A stretch of 64,000 bases of DNA from Rikenellaceae bacterium. Lineage in GTDB: Bacteria; Bacteroidota; Bacteroidia; Bacteroidales; UBA932. The notes below the pieces were generated by a model that was given only the letters and a program-made list of their open reading frames with translations, had not been told where the DNA came from and ran no database searches. This document shows positions 17,213 to 26,229 of this stretch, one piece after another (the first letter of the stretch is position 1; every line of letters begins with the position of its first letter). The position numbers and the translations under genes are program-made. The stretch is taken from assembly GCA_022777205.1 (NCBI GenBank), contig JALFGP010000027.1:1-64000 (forward strand), given 5' to 3'.

Positions 17213-18175
17213 TCAGAAAGCCGATGCCTTCAGAGAGAGTCCCGTGCGCTCATCCAATCCGAGCATTATATTCATATTTTGTACCGCTTGCCCGGAAGCA
17301 CCCTTGAGAAGATTGTCCAAAATGCTGGTGATTACTATTTTACCGTTATGTATTTCTGTGTGTATGAGGCATTTGTTTGTATTCACCACCTGCTTGAGGT
17401 CCGGAGCGAAAGGGCAGTGGAAGGTGAAAGCAGAGCAGCTATAGAAATCCTTGTAAAGCGCCGTTGCCTCTTCTTCCGTGAGCTGGCATCCCGTCTGGAC
17501 ATTTGCAAATATGCCCCTGGCGAAATCACCGCGCATAGGTATGAAATTGATTGCCGGCACCTCGCATCCCGACAGCAGTCCCAGATTCCTGCGTATTTCA
17601 ATAAGGTGCTGGTGGGAGAAGACCTTGTAGGTGGACAGGTTGTTGTCCCTCCAGCTGAAATGGGTGGTGGCGGAAGGTTTCACTCCGGCTCCTGTGGAAC
17701 CTGTGAGGGCTGTCACCTGCACTTCCTCTTTCAGCAGACCCGCCTTTGCAAGCGGAAGTAGGGCCAGTTGTATCGCTGTGGCAAAACATCCCGGATTTGC
17801 AATCTTGTCCGCCCCGGCAATGCGTCCTTTCTGCCATTCCGGCAAGCCATAGACATAGCCCTCGGACTCATCTCTGAAATCTTGAGCCAAGTCTATGATT
17901 TTCAGACCTTCGGGGCAGGGATGAGCCTCCCAGAACTCACGGCTTTTGCCGTGTGCCGAGCAGAGGAATACCAAATCCACGCTGTCCAAAGGAGCGTCTT
18001 CGCAGAATTGCATATCGGTTTCCCCGTAGATGCCTCCGTGCACCTGCCAGAGAAAGTTTCCTGCATTGCTCGATGACTGCACGAAGGACAGTTGCACTTC
18101 AGGATGGTTCAGCAGCAGCCTTATCAGCTCTCCGGCGGTATAGCCCGCTCCACCTATGATACCTATTTTATACAT
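17213..18175 (-). CDS. argC: N-acyl-gamma-glutamyl-phosphate reductase
   Basis: A 320-residue NADPH-dependent reductase producing N-acylglutamate semialdehyde. The Rossmann start KIGIIGGAGYTAGELIRLL, the active-site Cys in NPGCFATA and the family segment TGSTGAGVKPS are present. The length fits the short (type 2-like) ArgC seen in Bacteroidetes. It lies 24 bp after argG and 54 bp before argD. Confidence 0.95.
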   Translation of the reverse strand: MYKIGIIGGAGYTAGELIRLLLNHPEVQLSFVQSSSNAGNFLWQVHGGIYGETDMQFCEDAPLDSVDLVFLCSAHGKSREFWEAHPCPEGLKIIDLAQDFRDESEGYVYGLPEWQKGRIAGADKIANPGCFATAIQLALLPLAKAGLLKEEVQVTALTGSTGAGVKPSATTHFSWRDNNLSTYKVFSHQHLIEIRRNLGLLSGCEVPAINFIPMRGDFARGIFANVQTGCQLTEEEATALYKDFYSCSAFTFHCPFAPDLKQVVNTNKCLIHTEIHNGKIVITSILDNLLKGASGQAVQNMNIMLGLDERTGLSLKASAF

Positions 18176-18199
18176 ACTTCAGTTTCGTAAGTCCTAAAT

Positions 18200-19402
18200 T
18201 CATAGCATCTCGTCAGGATGGGCCCCGTAATACATTCTCAAAGGATTGGAGAGCATCTTGATGAAGCCTTTGGCATCCTCGGCAGTCCAGCCCTTCTGGC
18301 CTTCTCCGTATTCCCCGAGTTTGGATTTGAGCAAATCGTCAGGTGAATCCACTCCCACTGTGGAGAAGGAATAAGGACGGAGTTCGAGTGTCACAGTTCC
18401 ATTGACATTGCGCTGGCTGCTTTCCAGCATTGCCTCGATGTCCCTCATCACCGGCTCCATATACTGGCTCTCGTGCAGGAACATTCCGTACCAGTTGGCC
18501 ACCTGGTCCTTCCAGTACTGCTGCCACTTCGAGAGCGTGAACTTTTCAAGGAATTTGTGAGCCCCAATAATGAGCATAGGTGCAGCAGCCTCGAATCCAA
18601 CCCTGCCCTTGATGCCCACGATGGTATCTCCCACGTGCATATCCCTGCCAATGCCATAAGCCGAGCCGATTTCCTCAACAGCCTGGATTGCAGCGATTTT
18701 GTCGTCAAAATGCTTCCCGTTCACCCCGACCAGTTCCCCGTGACTGAACTCCAGGGCCAGAATCTCGCTGCCGGTTTTGCTCACCTGCTTCAGATAGGCG
18801 CTTTCAGGCAAGCCTTGGGTCGAGTCAAGGATTTCGCCGCCGCAGATGGATGTGCCCCAAATCCCCACATTGTATGAATATTTGAGCTTGGTGAAATCTG
18901 CGAAGAAGCCGTGAGAGTTGAGGTAGTCCACTTCCTCCTTGCGGCTGAGTGTTTTGTCGCGTGTAAGGGTGATGATTTCCATTTCGGGACACATCACGAG
19001 GAAGGTCATATCGAAGCGTACCTGGTCGTTGCCTGCCCCGGTGGACCCGTGTGCAATGGCGTGGGCTCCGATTTTCCTGGCATATTCGGCAATAGCCATA
19101 CCCTGGAAAATCCTCTCGGATGAAACCGACACGGGATAAGTCCCGTTCCTGAGCACATTGCCCCAGACCATATACTTGAGGCTCTTCTCATAGTATTGCT
19201 TTGTGACATCGAGGGTTACATATTCCTTTGCGCCGAGAAGAAGGGCGTTTTCCTCATTTTTCTTCAACTGTTCCGGGCTGAATCCGCCTGTGTTGGCGCA
19301 GGCTGCATAGACTTCATAACCCATTTCTTTGGCCAGATACATCACCGTGTAGGAGGTGTCCAGACCGCCGCTGAATGCGACCACTACTTTTTTCTTTTCC
19401 AT
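18200..19402 (-). CDS. argG: Argininosuccinate synthase
   Basis: A 400-residue protein that joins citrulline and aspartate using ATP. The PP-loop AFSGGLDTSY lies at residues 9-18. AHGSTGAGNDQVRF and the aspartate/citrulline-binding NVGIWGTSICGG segment follow. It is 2 bp after the GNAT gene, so the two are co-transcribed. No unusual residue was noted. Confidence 0.95.
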   Translation of the reverse strand: MEKKKVVVAFSGGLDTSYTVMYLAKEMGYEVYAACANTGGFSPEQLKKNEENALLLGAKEYVTLDVTKQYYEKSLKYMVWGNVLRNGTYPVSVSSERIFQGMAIAEYARKIGAHAIAHGSTGAGNDQVRFDMTFLVMCPEMEIITLTRDKTLSRKEEVDYLNSHGFFADFTKLKYSYNVGIWGTSICGGEILDSTQGLPESAYLKQVSKTGSEILALEFSHGELVGVNGKHFDDKIAAIQAVEEIGSAYGIGRDMHVGDTIVGIKGRVGFEAAAPMLIIGAHKFLEKFTLSKWQQYWKDQVANWYGMFLHESQYMEPVMRDIEAMLESSQRNVNGTVTLELRPYSFSTVGVDSPDDLLKSKLGEYGEGQKGWTAEDAKGFIKMLSNPLRMYYGAHPDEML

Positions 19403-19404
19403 AT

Positions 19405-19980
19405 TTATTTTTTCAATTCTTCGGGTTTGGGACTTTGAATCTCAAGATGCTCCTTCGGGTCGTAGAGCAGACCGGTGCAGATGCACATCTTATAGTCGTG
19501 ACTTTTGAGTATGTCGAAATGCCGGCAACCCTCGCAGCCTTTCCAGAACTCAGGATCGTCGGTGAGTTCGGCAAACGGCACAGGTCTGAAGCCGAATTCG
19601 TAGTTCATCTTCATCACTGCCGCACCTGTGGTGATGGAGAAAATCTTGGCGTCCGGGTAAAGTGCCCGTGAGAGCAGGAAGGTCTGGCGTTTGATTTTCT
19701 TGGCCACTCCCATCCCCCTGAATTCGTGCGCCACGATGAGTCCGGAATTGGCTACGAAACTCTTTCCGCCCCAGGACTCGATGTAGGAGAATCCCGCAAA
19801 GCGTCCGTCGTCCGTCAGAGCAATCACGGCCTTGCCCGCCATTATTTTCTCACATATATATTCAGGAGTGCGGTTGGCGATTCCCGTTTTCCTTTCGAGG
19901 GATGAAATGTAGATTTCGTCGCAGATTGCCTGGGCGTAAACTGTGTGGCTCTGGTTCGCCACCATTACTTCGATTTCCAT
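19405..19980 (-). CDS. GNAT acyltransferase, probable N-acylglutamate (succinylglutamate) synthase
   Basis: A 191-residue GNAT protein and the first structural gene of the arginine operon. The acetyl-CoA-type loop VAHEFRGMGVAKKIK (residues about 84-98) is the GNAT motif A. The C terminus is unusual for GNATs: CEGCRHFDILKSHDYKMCICTGLL contains four Cys that might bind metal. No ArgA or ArgJ is seen in the window, so this gene is the best candidate for the missing first step, glutamate acylation. A homologous Bacteroides gene in the same position has, as I recall, been linked to arginine prototrophy. Its acyl donor (succinyl- or acetyl-CoA) is not settled by sequence. Confidence 0.75.
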   Translation of the reverse strand: MEIEVMVANQSHTVYAQAICDEIYISSLERKTGIANRTPEYICEKIMAGKAVIALTDDGRFAGFSYIESWGGKSFVANSGLIVAHEFRGMGVAKKIKRQTFLLSRALYPDAKIFSITTGAAVMKMNYEFGFRPVPFAELTDDPEFWKGCEGCRHFDILKSHDYKMCICTGLLYDPKEHLEIQSPKPEELKK

Positions 19981-20228
19981 ATTTTTTGTTTTTTCACCGG
20001 CTTGGACTCACATTTCTCTCTGGCACACAACGTCCCGAATGGCAAGACAAACCGAGATTGTCAATTGCAATTTATGATAGAAAATTCTTTGCGTTATTGC
20101 GAGTGTGGTAATTTGTAAGCTGCTGGTCTTGCGCTGCTTACAGAAGAATTTTCCGAAAATGTGGGAGGTTTCTAAGCCTCCTATCTTCGGACAGAAAAAC
20201 AAAGTATGAATCCTGTTTCCTTCATAAC
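19981..20228 (-). promoter_or_regulatory. Structured leader of the arginine operon
   Basis: About 250 nt separate the promoter from the first operon gene. In transcript order the leader holds the 14-codon frame (20225-20181); hairpin A (20191-20152: outer TCCGAA/TTCGGA, inner GGAGG/CCTCC) whose 5' arm includes the two Arg codons; hairpin B (20142-20114, TGTAAGC/GCTTACA); and a 10-bp pairing between 20153-20144 and 20089-20080 that shares bases with hairpin A. No hairpin is followed by a U-run, so a classical intrinsic terminator is not evident. Confidence 0.6.
20181..20225 (-). CDS. Putative arginine leader peptide (14 residues)
   Basis: ATG 20225 opens a 14-codon frame read MKETGFILCFSVRR, ending with CGA-AGA-TAG, two consecutive Arg codons before the stop. 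It is the first frame of the transcript, about 3-4 nt after the predicted start site, and the Arg codons form the 5' arm of the next hairpin. This is the classic arrangement of a leader peptide that senses charged tRNA-Arg by ribosome stalling. The operon downstream makes arginine. The initiator is almost at the 5' end of the RNA, which would need leaderless-type initiation. Conservation was not testable. Confidence 0.6.
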   Translation of the reverse strand: MKETGFILCFSVRR

Positions 20229-20232
20229 GCGG

Positions 20233-20263
20233 CAAAGATAATAATTTTTCAAATTATCACCAA
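20233..20263 (-). promoter_or_regulatory. Promoter of the arginine/car operon
   Basis: On the minus strand TTG (20263-20261), 20 nt, then TATCTTTG (20240-20233) fit the Bacteroidetes -33/-7 consensus with correct spacing. Transcription should begin near 20229. Confidence 0.7.
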
Positions 20264-20335
20264 CGCCGAATGTCACGAATTTGACTGATTTCAGCTTTTT
20301 GATTTCAGACTTCAAAGATATGAATTAAAAAATGT

Positions 20336-20343
20336 TATATTTG
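20336..20343 (+). promoter_or_regulatory. -7 promoter box of the HTCS gene
   Basis: TATATTTG, 63 nt upstream of ATG 20407, matches TAnnTTTG. The -33 position lacks a clear TTG. The region between 20264 and 20335 shows no gene. Confidence 0.6.
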
Positions 20344-20406
20344 CAATTCCGACAAGGAATATGAAAATTATTTCCGGAATATTCTGACTCAGACACATAT
20401 TGAATT

Positions 20407-23400
20407 ATGCGATTGAACTTGACTTCCTTGTTTTTGACAGGTCTGCTTCTGGGACTGTCATACAACTTTACTGCAAGGGCTGTGGACTTGCCGGATTACG
20501 ATTTCCACACTATATCCAATACTACCTATTACGGTGGTATCCATGGAATTACGAAAGACCGTACAGGAAGAATCTGGTTCAGTGGCCATGAGGCTGTCTG
20601 CGTTTATGACGGGAAAACATTCGTGAGAATGGAGAAGGAGATAATGAAAATGTCCCCCTATGATTCGTGGAATTTCGGTGAGGTCAAGACTGCCGGAAAT
20701 GATTCCAGGCTTTTTGTTGGAAGTAATCACGGAATGATGGCATTGGATTATGACAGCATGTCTTTTGAATGTCTGTTTCCAGGTAACATCGGTCCTTTTG
20801 ATGTCAATGGGAAAGGGGAGGTATGGATGATAAGAGACGGAAGAGTGGAGATGTTCAATGCAAACGACTGCTCATCCGGCACATTTCTCCCGTCTTTTTC
20901 CCAGTTTCCATCATTTGTTTCGTCGGTTTTCTGTACGGAGAACGATGTTTATGTTTCAGTAGGGAATGTCCTGATGAAATACGATCCGGATAATTGCAGG
21001 TTTGACCGTTTCACCGTTGTCGGGGGGGGTAGAACAGAAATAAAGGATGTGCTGAGTTACGGGGAGGATGTATTTGTACTTACCTTGATGGATGGCTTGT
21101 TCAAATGCCGCCCGGACGGTACTGTTCTCCACTCCGGATTGGGCCGGATGGTTTCGGACAGTTCCACGAGTGCAAAAATGCTCTATGCCGATCCCTCAGG
21201 GGTCATCTGGGTGGCGACTCAGACAGGGCTCCTGCTGATGGATCCGGAGTCGGGAAAAACAAAGGTCTTCAAGATGGACCTGATGCGTCCGTATTCTCTT
21301 CCGAACAATTCCGTGTGGTCCATATTTCCTGATCCTGACGGCGGCTTGTGGATAGGCACATACGGAGGAAAACTGGCTTACAGCACGATTTCCTCCAGTG
21401 ATGTGAGGTTTTTCTCTGCCTGTGCCGGTGGTTTGTCCCACCCTATAGTGAGCAGTTTCGTCGAGGACCGTCACGGGAATTTATGGATTGGTACGGAAGG
21501 TGGTGGAATTTCTGTGTGGGACAGGTCTTCCGGTGAATTCAGGTATTTCACTCATTCTGACGGAAGCTCTCTTGCGTCTGATTTTATCAAGAAACTTTGG
21601 AAAGACGATGACGGTGTCATTTGGGTTGCGTCATTCAATGGCGGTCTGCAGGTCTATGAGGAAAAGACCCGGAAATTCAGGACAAAGGCTGGTTCTTCCT
21701 CCCAGTATACTTTGAGTGTATATGATTTTCTGGAGGATGGAGACGGTGGATTGTGGATGTCAAGTCCCGATGAGAATCTCAAGCATCTCGACGAAGAAGG
21801 GAAAGTGATGGCATCTGTCTTGTTCACCGATTCCGATGGACATCATTCCGGTACTTCCGCGGAGATGATATACCGTGATGATGAGGGGCATCTGTGCCTC
21901 CTTTCGCGTTCAGGCCTGATTGTGGCAGATGCTGCATCCGGAAGGGTCGTAAGATTCCATCATCTTGACGGTGTGCCCTTCCAGTCCAACAATTTAATCT
22001 GTTTCTGCCGCATGTCTTCAGGTGACATCTGGTTTGGAACAGGAGAGGGTGTTAATGTCCTGCGGAAAGACGGTGGTTACAGGCACCTGGTTGACTCTGT
22101 CGGGGAATCACTTTCAGGAAGGTTCGTTTTTGGCATTGTCGAAGATGAGTCTTCCGGTAATGTCTGGCTCAGTACGGACGATGGCCTTTATTTGTATTCA
22201 GGAGAAAAGGGACTGTTCTCCAGGTCAAGCATTGACAACAACGAAAACTGCGGGTCATATTATATAAGGTCATATTACAAGACCTCGCGCGGGGAGATTC
22301 TTTTCGGAGGTACTTCCGGATTTGTGATGTTCAATCCGTCAAGGATGGCATTCAATACACAGAAACCGCAAGTTTTCTTCACTGATTTTCTGATTGACAA
22401 CACCGTCTCCCTGCCCGGGACCAAAGATTCCCCTCTCAAGAAATCCGTCCTGACATATACTTCCGCTGAATATGATGATTGTCTCGTCTTGAACCACAGG
22501 CAAACCAATTTCGGGATACGGTTGTCTTCCGACAGCTATCTGAATGCAGAAAAGAACAGATACGCCTACAGGATGAAAGGATTATCCGATGATTGGATGG
22601 AACTGCCTGAGGGGCAAAGGATGGTCTCATTCTTCAATATGCGTCCGGGTAAATACCGGTTTGAGGCAAAGGCGGCAAATAATGATGGAATCTGGGGGGA
22701 CAAGGTGACATCGCTTCAGATAGAGGTCCGTCCGTCTCCATTCCTTTCAGTGTGGGCGTATTGCCTATATGCTTTGATAATCTCCCTTTCTGCATTTGCC
22801 ATTTGGAGGTTCTCAATGAACAAGAAGATACTGGAACAGAAACTGGAAATGGAAAGAGTGAATGAGGAAAACATCAGACAGATGACTCAGGCGAGAATCA
22901 ATTTCTTCACAAGCATATCCCACGACCTGAAGACTCCGCTTACACTCGTTGTGGATCCTCTGAAGCAGTTGAAGGAGCATCTGCCTCAGGAGTCTCCGGC
23001 AATCGCAGATGTGCGTCTGATAGAACAAAATGTCGTAAGAATCAAGAGGATGATTGTCCAGTTGCTTCAGTTCAGGGAGATTGAAAGCCAGAAGATTGTG
23101 CTGGACAGGCGGTCGGGAGACATTGTCCGCTTCATAAAAGATATATTTTCCCTTTTTGACAACATAGCGGCGAACAAGGAGATTGAGACGGAATTCCGTA
23201 GCGAGATGGAAAGTTTCTACACCATGTTCGATTACGATGTGATGGAGAAAATAGTCACCAATCTCATTTCCAATGCCTTTAAATACACTCCTCAGGGTTG
23301 TTTCGTCAGGATTGCCATATCAAGGCTTGGAAGTGTGGACACTTCAGGTCAGGAGTGGCTTTCAATTGTGGTCACCAACACGGGAACGGAGATTCCTGAT

Positions 23401-24456
23401 GATAAGAAGGAACTGATATTCAATGCATTCACCCGACTGCCCCATCAAGCGGACAAACTTATAGAGCATAGCACAGGGCTTGGGCTTGCCATTGTTAAGG
23501 AACTGGTGGACAATCTGGGAGGACAAATTTCCCTCACTTCCGAGAATTCAACCGTGTCTTTCGAAGTCCTGCTTCCATTTGTTCCTGACGGAGAATCAAA
23601 GAATGCCGGAGATGAGGGTGGTTATGAATATGCTGTTTCAGAGGCGGACAGCCTGCTTTCAGAAGCCTCTTATGAAGAATCGGTCAGAAAAGACTGCCGC
23701 AAGACACATTCCGTTGTCGTTGTGGAGGACGATGTAAATCTCAGAAACTATCTCGAAAAGAGACTTTCCGTCAAATATAATGTCTATACGGCGACCAATG
23801 GAAGCGACGGCATAGCCAAGACACTCAAGGTGAATCCTCAGCTGGTGGTCACGGACTTGATGATGCCGGATTCCGACGGGTTCGACGTGTGCCGTAAAAT
23901 CCGGCAGGACATCAGGACGAGCCACATACCGATCATAGTCCTTTCGGGAGCCGGAAATCAGGACGACAACAAGGTCAGGGCAATGGAGTGCGGTGCAAGC
24001 GTGTTCATTGACAAGCCTGTGGATATGGAATTCCTGATGAGGCAGGCTGACAACCTCATCGGGTCGTTGAGAAAACTCAGGGAGAAGTACAGCCGGAGGT
24101 TCATTGCCGAGCCATCGAAAGTGACCATATCCTCAATGGACGAGGAGATTCTAAAAAGGGCGATGGACCATATTGAAAGGAATATGGACAATTGTGACTA
24201 TGATGTTGATTCGTTCGTGTCAGATATGGCTATAGGACGGACAATCCTGTACCGGAAGATTAATGACCTGACAGGGATGTCCATAAAGGAGTTCATTCTT
24301 GATGTCCGGTTAAAGAGGGCGGCCCAGCTTCTGAAAGAGTCTGAGTACACCATATCTGAAATCGCCGATATGACCGGATTTGCAAATCCGAAATATTTCA
24401 GCATCTGCTTCCGTCGTCATTTTGATCTTTCTCCGAGCGAATTCAGGAAAGGTTGA
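20407..24456 (+). CDS. Hybrid two-component system regulator (HTCS) of the PUL
   Basis: A 1349-residue protein combining sensor and transcription factor. Order: signal peptide (1-25), about 14 Reg_prop beta-propeller blades (repeated GxxWIGTxGG and IWVA motifs), Y_Y_Y domain, membrane segment (about 778-798), HisKA with phospho-His839 (SISHDLKTPLT), HATPase (N box NLISNAFKY near 950, G box GLGLAIV near 1023), receiver with phospho-Asp1150 (VVTDLMMPDSDGFD), and a C-terminal AraC helix-turn-helix. All phosphotransfer residues are present. HTCS proteins bind an oligosaccharide in the periplasm and activate the adjacent PUL. It lies directly upstream of the PUL in the same direction, with a perfect inverted repeat in the gap. 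Confidence 0.95.
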   Translation: MRLNLTSLFLTGLLLGLSYNFTARAVDLPDYDFHTISNTTYYGGIHGITKDRTGRIWFSGHEAVCVYDGKTFVRMEKEIMKMSPYDSWNFGEVKTAGNDSRLFVGSNHGMMALDYDSMSFECLFPGNIGPFDVNGKGEVWMIRDGRVEMFNANDCSSGTFLPSFSQFPSFVSSVFCTENDVYVSVGNVLMKYDPDNCRFDRFTVVGGGRTEIKDVLSYGEDVFVLTLMDGLFKCRPDGTVLHSGLGRMVSDSSTSAKMLYADPSGVIWVATQTGLLLMDPESGKTKVFKMDLMRPYSLPNNSVWSIFPDPDGGLWIGTYGGKLAYSTISSSDVRFFSACAGGLSHPIVSSFVEDRHGNLWIGTEGGGISVWDRSSGEFRYFTHSDGSSLASDFIKKLWKDDDGVIWVASFNGGLQVYEEKTRKFRTKAGSSSQYTLSVYDFLEDGDGGLWMSSPDENLKHLDEEGKVMASVLFTDSDGHHSGTSAEMIYRDDEGHLCLLSRSGLIVADAASGRVVRFHHLDGVPFQSNNLICFCRMSSGDIWFGTGEGVNVLRKDGGYRHLVDSVGESLSGRFVFGIVEDESSGNVWLSTDDGLYLYSGEKGLFSRSSIDNNENCGSYYIRSYYKTSRGEILFGGTSGFVMFNPSRMAFNTQKPQVFFTDFLIDNTVSLPGTKDSPLKKSVLTYTSAEYDDCLVLNHRQTNFGIRLSSDSYLNAEKNRYAYRMKGLSDDWMELPEGQRMVSFFNMRPGKYRFEAKAANNDGIWGDKVTSLQIEVRPSPFLSVWAYCLYALIISLSAFAIWRFSMNKKILEQKLEMERVNEENIRQMTQARINFFTSISHDLKTPLTLVVDPLKQLKEHLPQESPAIADVRLIEQNVVRIKRMIVQLLQFREIESQKIVLDRRSGDIVRFIKDIFSLFDNIAANKEIETEFRSEMESFYTMFDYDVMEKIVTNLISNAFKYTPQGCFVRIAISRLGSVDTSGQEWLSIVVTNTGTEIPDDKKELIFNAFTRLPHQADKLIEHSTGLGLAIVKELVDNLGGQISLTSENSTVSFEVLLPFVPDGESKNAGDEGGYEYAVSEADSLLSEASYEESVRKDCRKTHSVVVVEDDVNLRNYLEKRLSVKYNVYTATNGSDGIAKTLKVNPQLVVTDLMMPDSDGFDVCRKIRQDIRTSHIPIIVLSGAGNQDDNKVRAMECGASVFIDKPVDMEFLMRQADNLIGSLRKLREKYSRRFIAEPSKVTISSMDEEILKRAMDHIERNMDNCDYDVDSFVSDMAIGRTILYRKINDLTGMSIKEFILDVRLKRAAQLLKESEYTISEIADMTGFANPKYFSICFRRHFDLSPSEFRKG

Positions 24457-24494
24457 AGCAAATACTTGATTTATTATGGTATATCAGGTGGTTC

Positions 24495-24528
24495 AATTTT
24501 GTACAATTATGCTGATGTGTACAAAATT
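24495..24528. promoter_or_regulatory. Perfect 11-bp inverted repeat, candidate HTCS operator
   Basis: AATTTTGTACA (24495-24505) and TGTACAAAATT (24518-24528) are exact inverses with a 12-nt spacer. The repeat lies about 80 bp upstream of the first PUL gene, in the only sizeable gap (152 bp) between the regulator and the operon. This position suits a dimeric AraC-type activator. No clean TAnnTTTG box follows; the nearest TTTG is in CTTGACTTTTG around 24576-24586. Confidence 0.6.
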
Positions 24529-24608
24529 AAACCATTTCCGTATGAAATGCTACTATAGTTCTCGCCCTTTTTCTTGACTTTTGCCATAGTAAAACCACAA
24601 ATAGCACA

Positions 24609-26210
24609 ATGGCATCAAATCGTTTAATCAAGGTCTTGTACCTTTTGTTCATTTTTTCATCAGTAATCTCCTGCGGAGAGAAAGCAGTCCCGGATGTGGA
24701 TAATCCGGGTATTACAGGAAAGAGCGTCACAGTGTCTCCGGACCGCACGAGTCTCTTCAGAAATCCGTTTTCAGGCTGGATGATTTACTCCGGAATGGGG
24801 AGCAACATCGACCAGGGAGGAAGTACTGAGGAAGCGAGATTCTGGCAGAGATATGACAACTTCCCGTCATCCATTGGTACTGTCAATGTTCCGAGGGATT
24901 ATGCTCCCATTCTCCTTATGCGCGTAATATGGTCTCAGGCAAACCCTGCACCGGGAGTCTATGTCTGGCAGGAAGACTGCAACACTCCGGAGGCCAAAAG
25001 GTTCAAGATGCTTGTGAACGGGGCAAAGGAAAGAAATATGCGTCTCGCCTTCAATTTCACCGCCGACAGCCAGGATAAACACGACCCGGCTTGTCCTGAA
25101 TATCTCAGGGAGAGAGGATGCAAGTATTTTGAAACCAAGACCGGCAGTGCCACTGTTTGGACTCCTTATCCGGACGATCCGGTCTTCCAACAGTGTTATG
25201 CGGAGTTTATCCACGATTTTGCAAAGGAGTTCAATGACCCTGACCTTATTGCATTCATCGGGGGCTTCGGCATCGGAAAATGGGGAGAGTACCACGCGTG
25301 CAGGTATTCCACAGGTGATGAAACTCCAAGAGAACAGGTGTTCGATTTTCTCGTTGACACATTTGTGAAGGAGTTCACGAAGATTCCTATTACCATCAAC
25401 GCACACAGATGGATTGGAACGGGAGTCCAGTGGAGGGATGATTTTGATCCGGATTCGGAAAGGCTGGTCCAGGGGGCCATTGCCAAGGGATTTTCCCTTC
25501 AGAGTGCGGCTTTCGGAATGCACCGTTATTTCTCCACCTGGGAGAAGGCGATGCTTTACAAGAATAGGTATTCAGTTCCGATTGCATCTGAGGGAGGATG
25601 GGTGAAAGCTTCTCATCCGGAGGCTCTTAAAACAGATGGCTACAAGGACTGGGGAGATGTCCGCAGGGGAGAATTCCTGGATGCCCAGGAGTCTTGCGTG
25701 AATACTCTTGATTTGCGTTACAATGAAAATATTGAAGCGAGCGAGGCATACGTCTGGTTCAATGAGGCTTACGAATATGTGGAGAAATTCATCCAGGAAG
25801 GCTGCTACAGAATCTATCCTGACAAACTCACTCTTCCGGAGACAATCCGAAACGGCGAGGATTTCAAGATTTCCCACCGCTGGATAAACCTCGGATGGTC
25901 TTATTGCCCGACCAACATCAAACAGTGGGAGGGACGCTACCACACCACTTTCGCCCTTTTGGACAAGAGGACATACAAGACCGTAGCATTTGTGTACGAT
26001 GACAATGCCAGACCGTCGGACTGGATAAAAGGTCAGCCGAGCAACTATACCCTCACGGCAAGATTCGAAGATGTCCCTCCCGGAGATTATTTCTGGGCGG
26101 TTGGCATCACGGACAGTTGGAATGACAACAAGCCGGGAATCTACATTGCCGCCAAGCAGAATGTAACCTCCAGCGGGTGGTTGAAACTCTTTTCTGTAAA
26201 AGTTGAATAA
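24609..26210 (+). CDS. DUF4832-type lipoprotein, putative TIM-barrel glycosidase
   Basis: A 533-residue lipoprotein (lipobox Val-Ile-Ser-Cys). The N-terminal two thirds look like a TIM barrel: RNPFSGWMIYSG, then GKWGEYH carrying Glu227 and SEGGWV carrying Glu328. A C-terminal beta-sandwich-like part (from about 395) follows with LGWSYCPTN and GDYFWAVGI. DUF4832 has no firmly known activity that I can cite. The two Glu residues, about 100 apart, match the acid/base and nucleophile spacing of clan GH-A enzymes, so hydrolase activity is an inference. It is the first gene of the PUL operon and has a paralogue at 32675-34261. Confidence 0.75.
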   Translation: MASNRLIKVLYLLFIFSSVISCGEKAVPDVDNPGITGKSVTVSPDRTSLFRNPFSGWMIYSGMGSNIDQGGSTEEARFWQRYDNFPSSIGTVNVPRDYAPILLMRVIWSQANPAPGVYVWQEDCNTPEAKRFKMLVNGAKERNMRLAFNFTADSQDKHDPACPEYLRERGCKYFETKTGSATVWTPYPDDPVFQQCYAEFIHDFAKEFNDPDLIAFIGGFGIGKWGEYHACRYSTGDETPREQVFDFLVDTFVKEFTKIPITINAHRWIGTGVQWRDDFDPDSERLVQGAIAKGFSLQSAAFGMHRYFSTWEKAMLYKNRYSVPIASEGGWVKASHPEALKTDGYKDWGDVRRGEFLDAQESCVNTLDLRYNENIEASEAYVWFNEAYEYVEKFIQEGCYRIYPDKLTLPETIRNGEDFKISHRWINLGWSYCPTNIKQWEGRYHTTFALLDKRTYKTVAFVYDDNARPSDWIKGQPSNYTLTARFEDVPPGDYFWAVGITDSWNDNKPGIYIAAKQNVTSSGWLKLFSVKVE

Positions 26211-26229
26211 CACTCTAATCTAAATAAAT

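Noticed and set aside
20008-20235. A 75-codon minus-strand frame in the arginine leader
   Set aside because: It needs a TTG start inside the promoter end and has no protein-like features; the 14-codon frame ending Arg-Arg-stop fits better.
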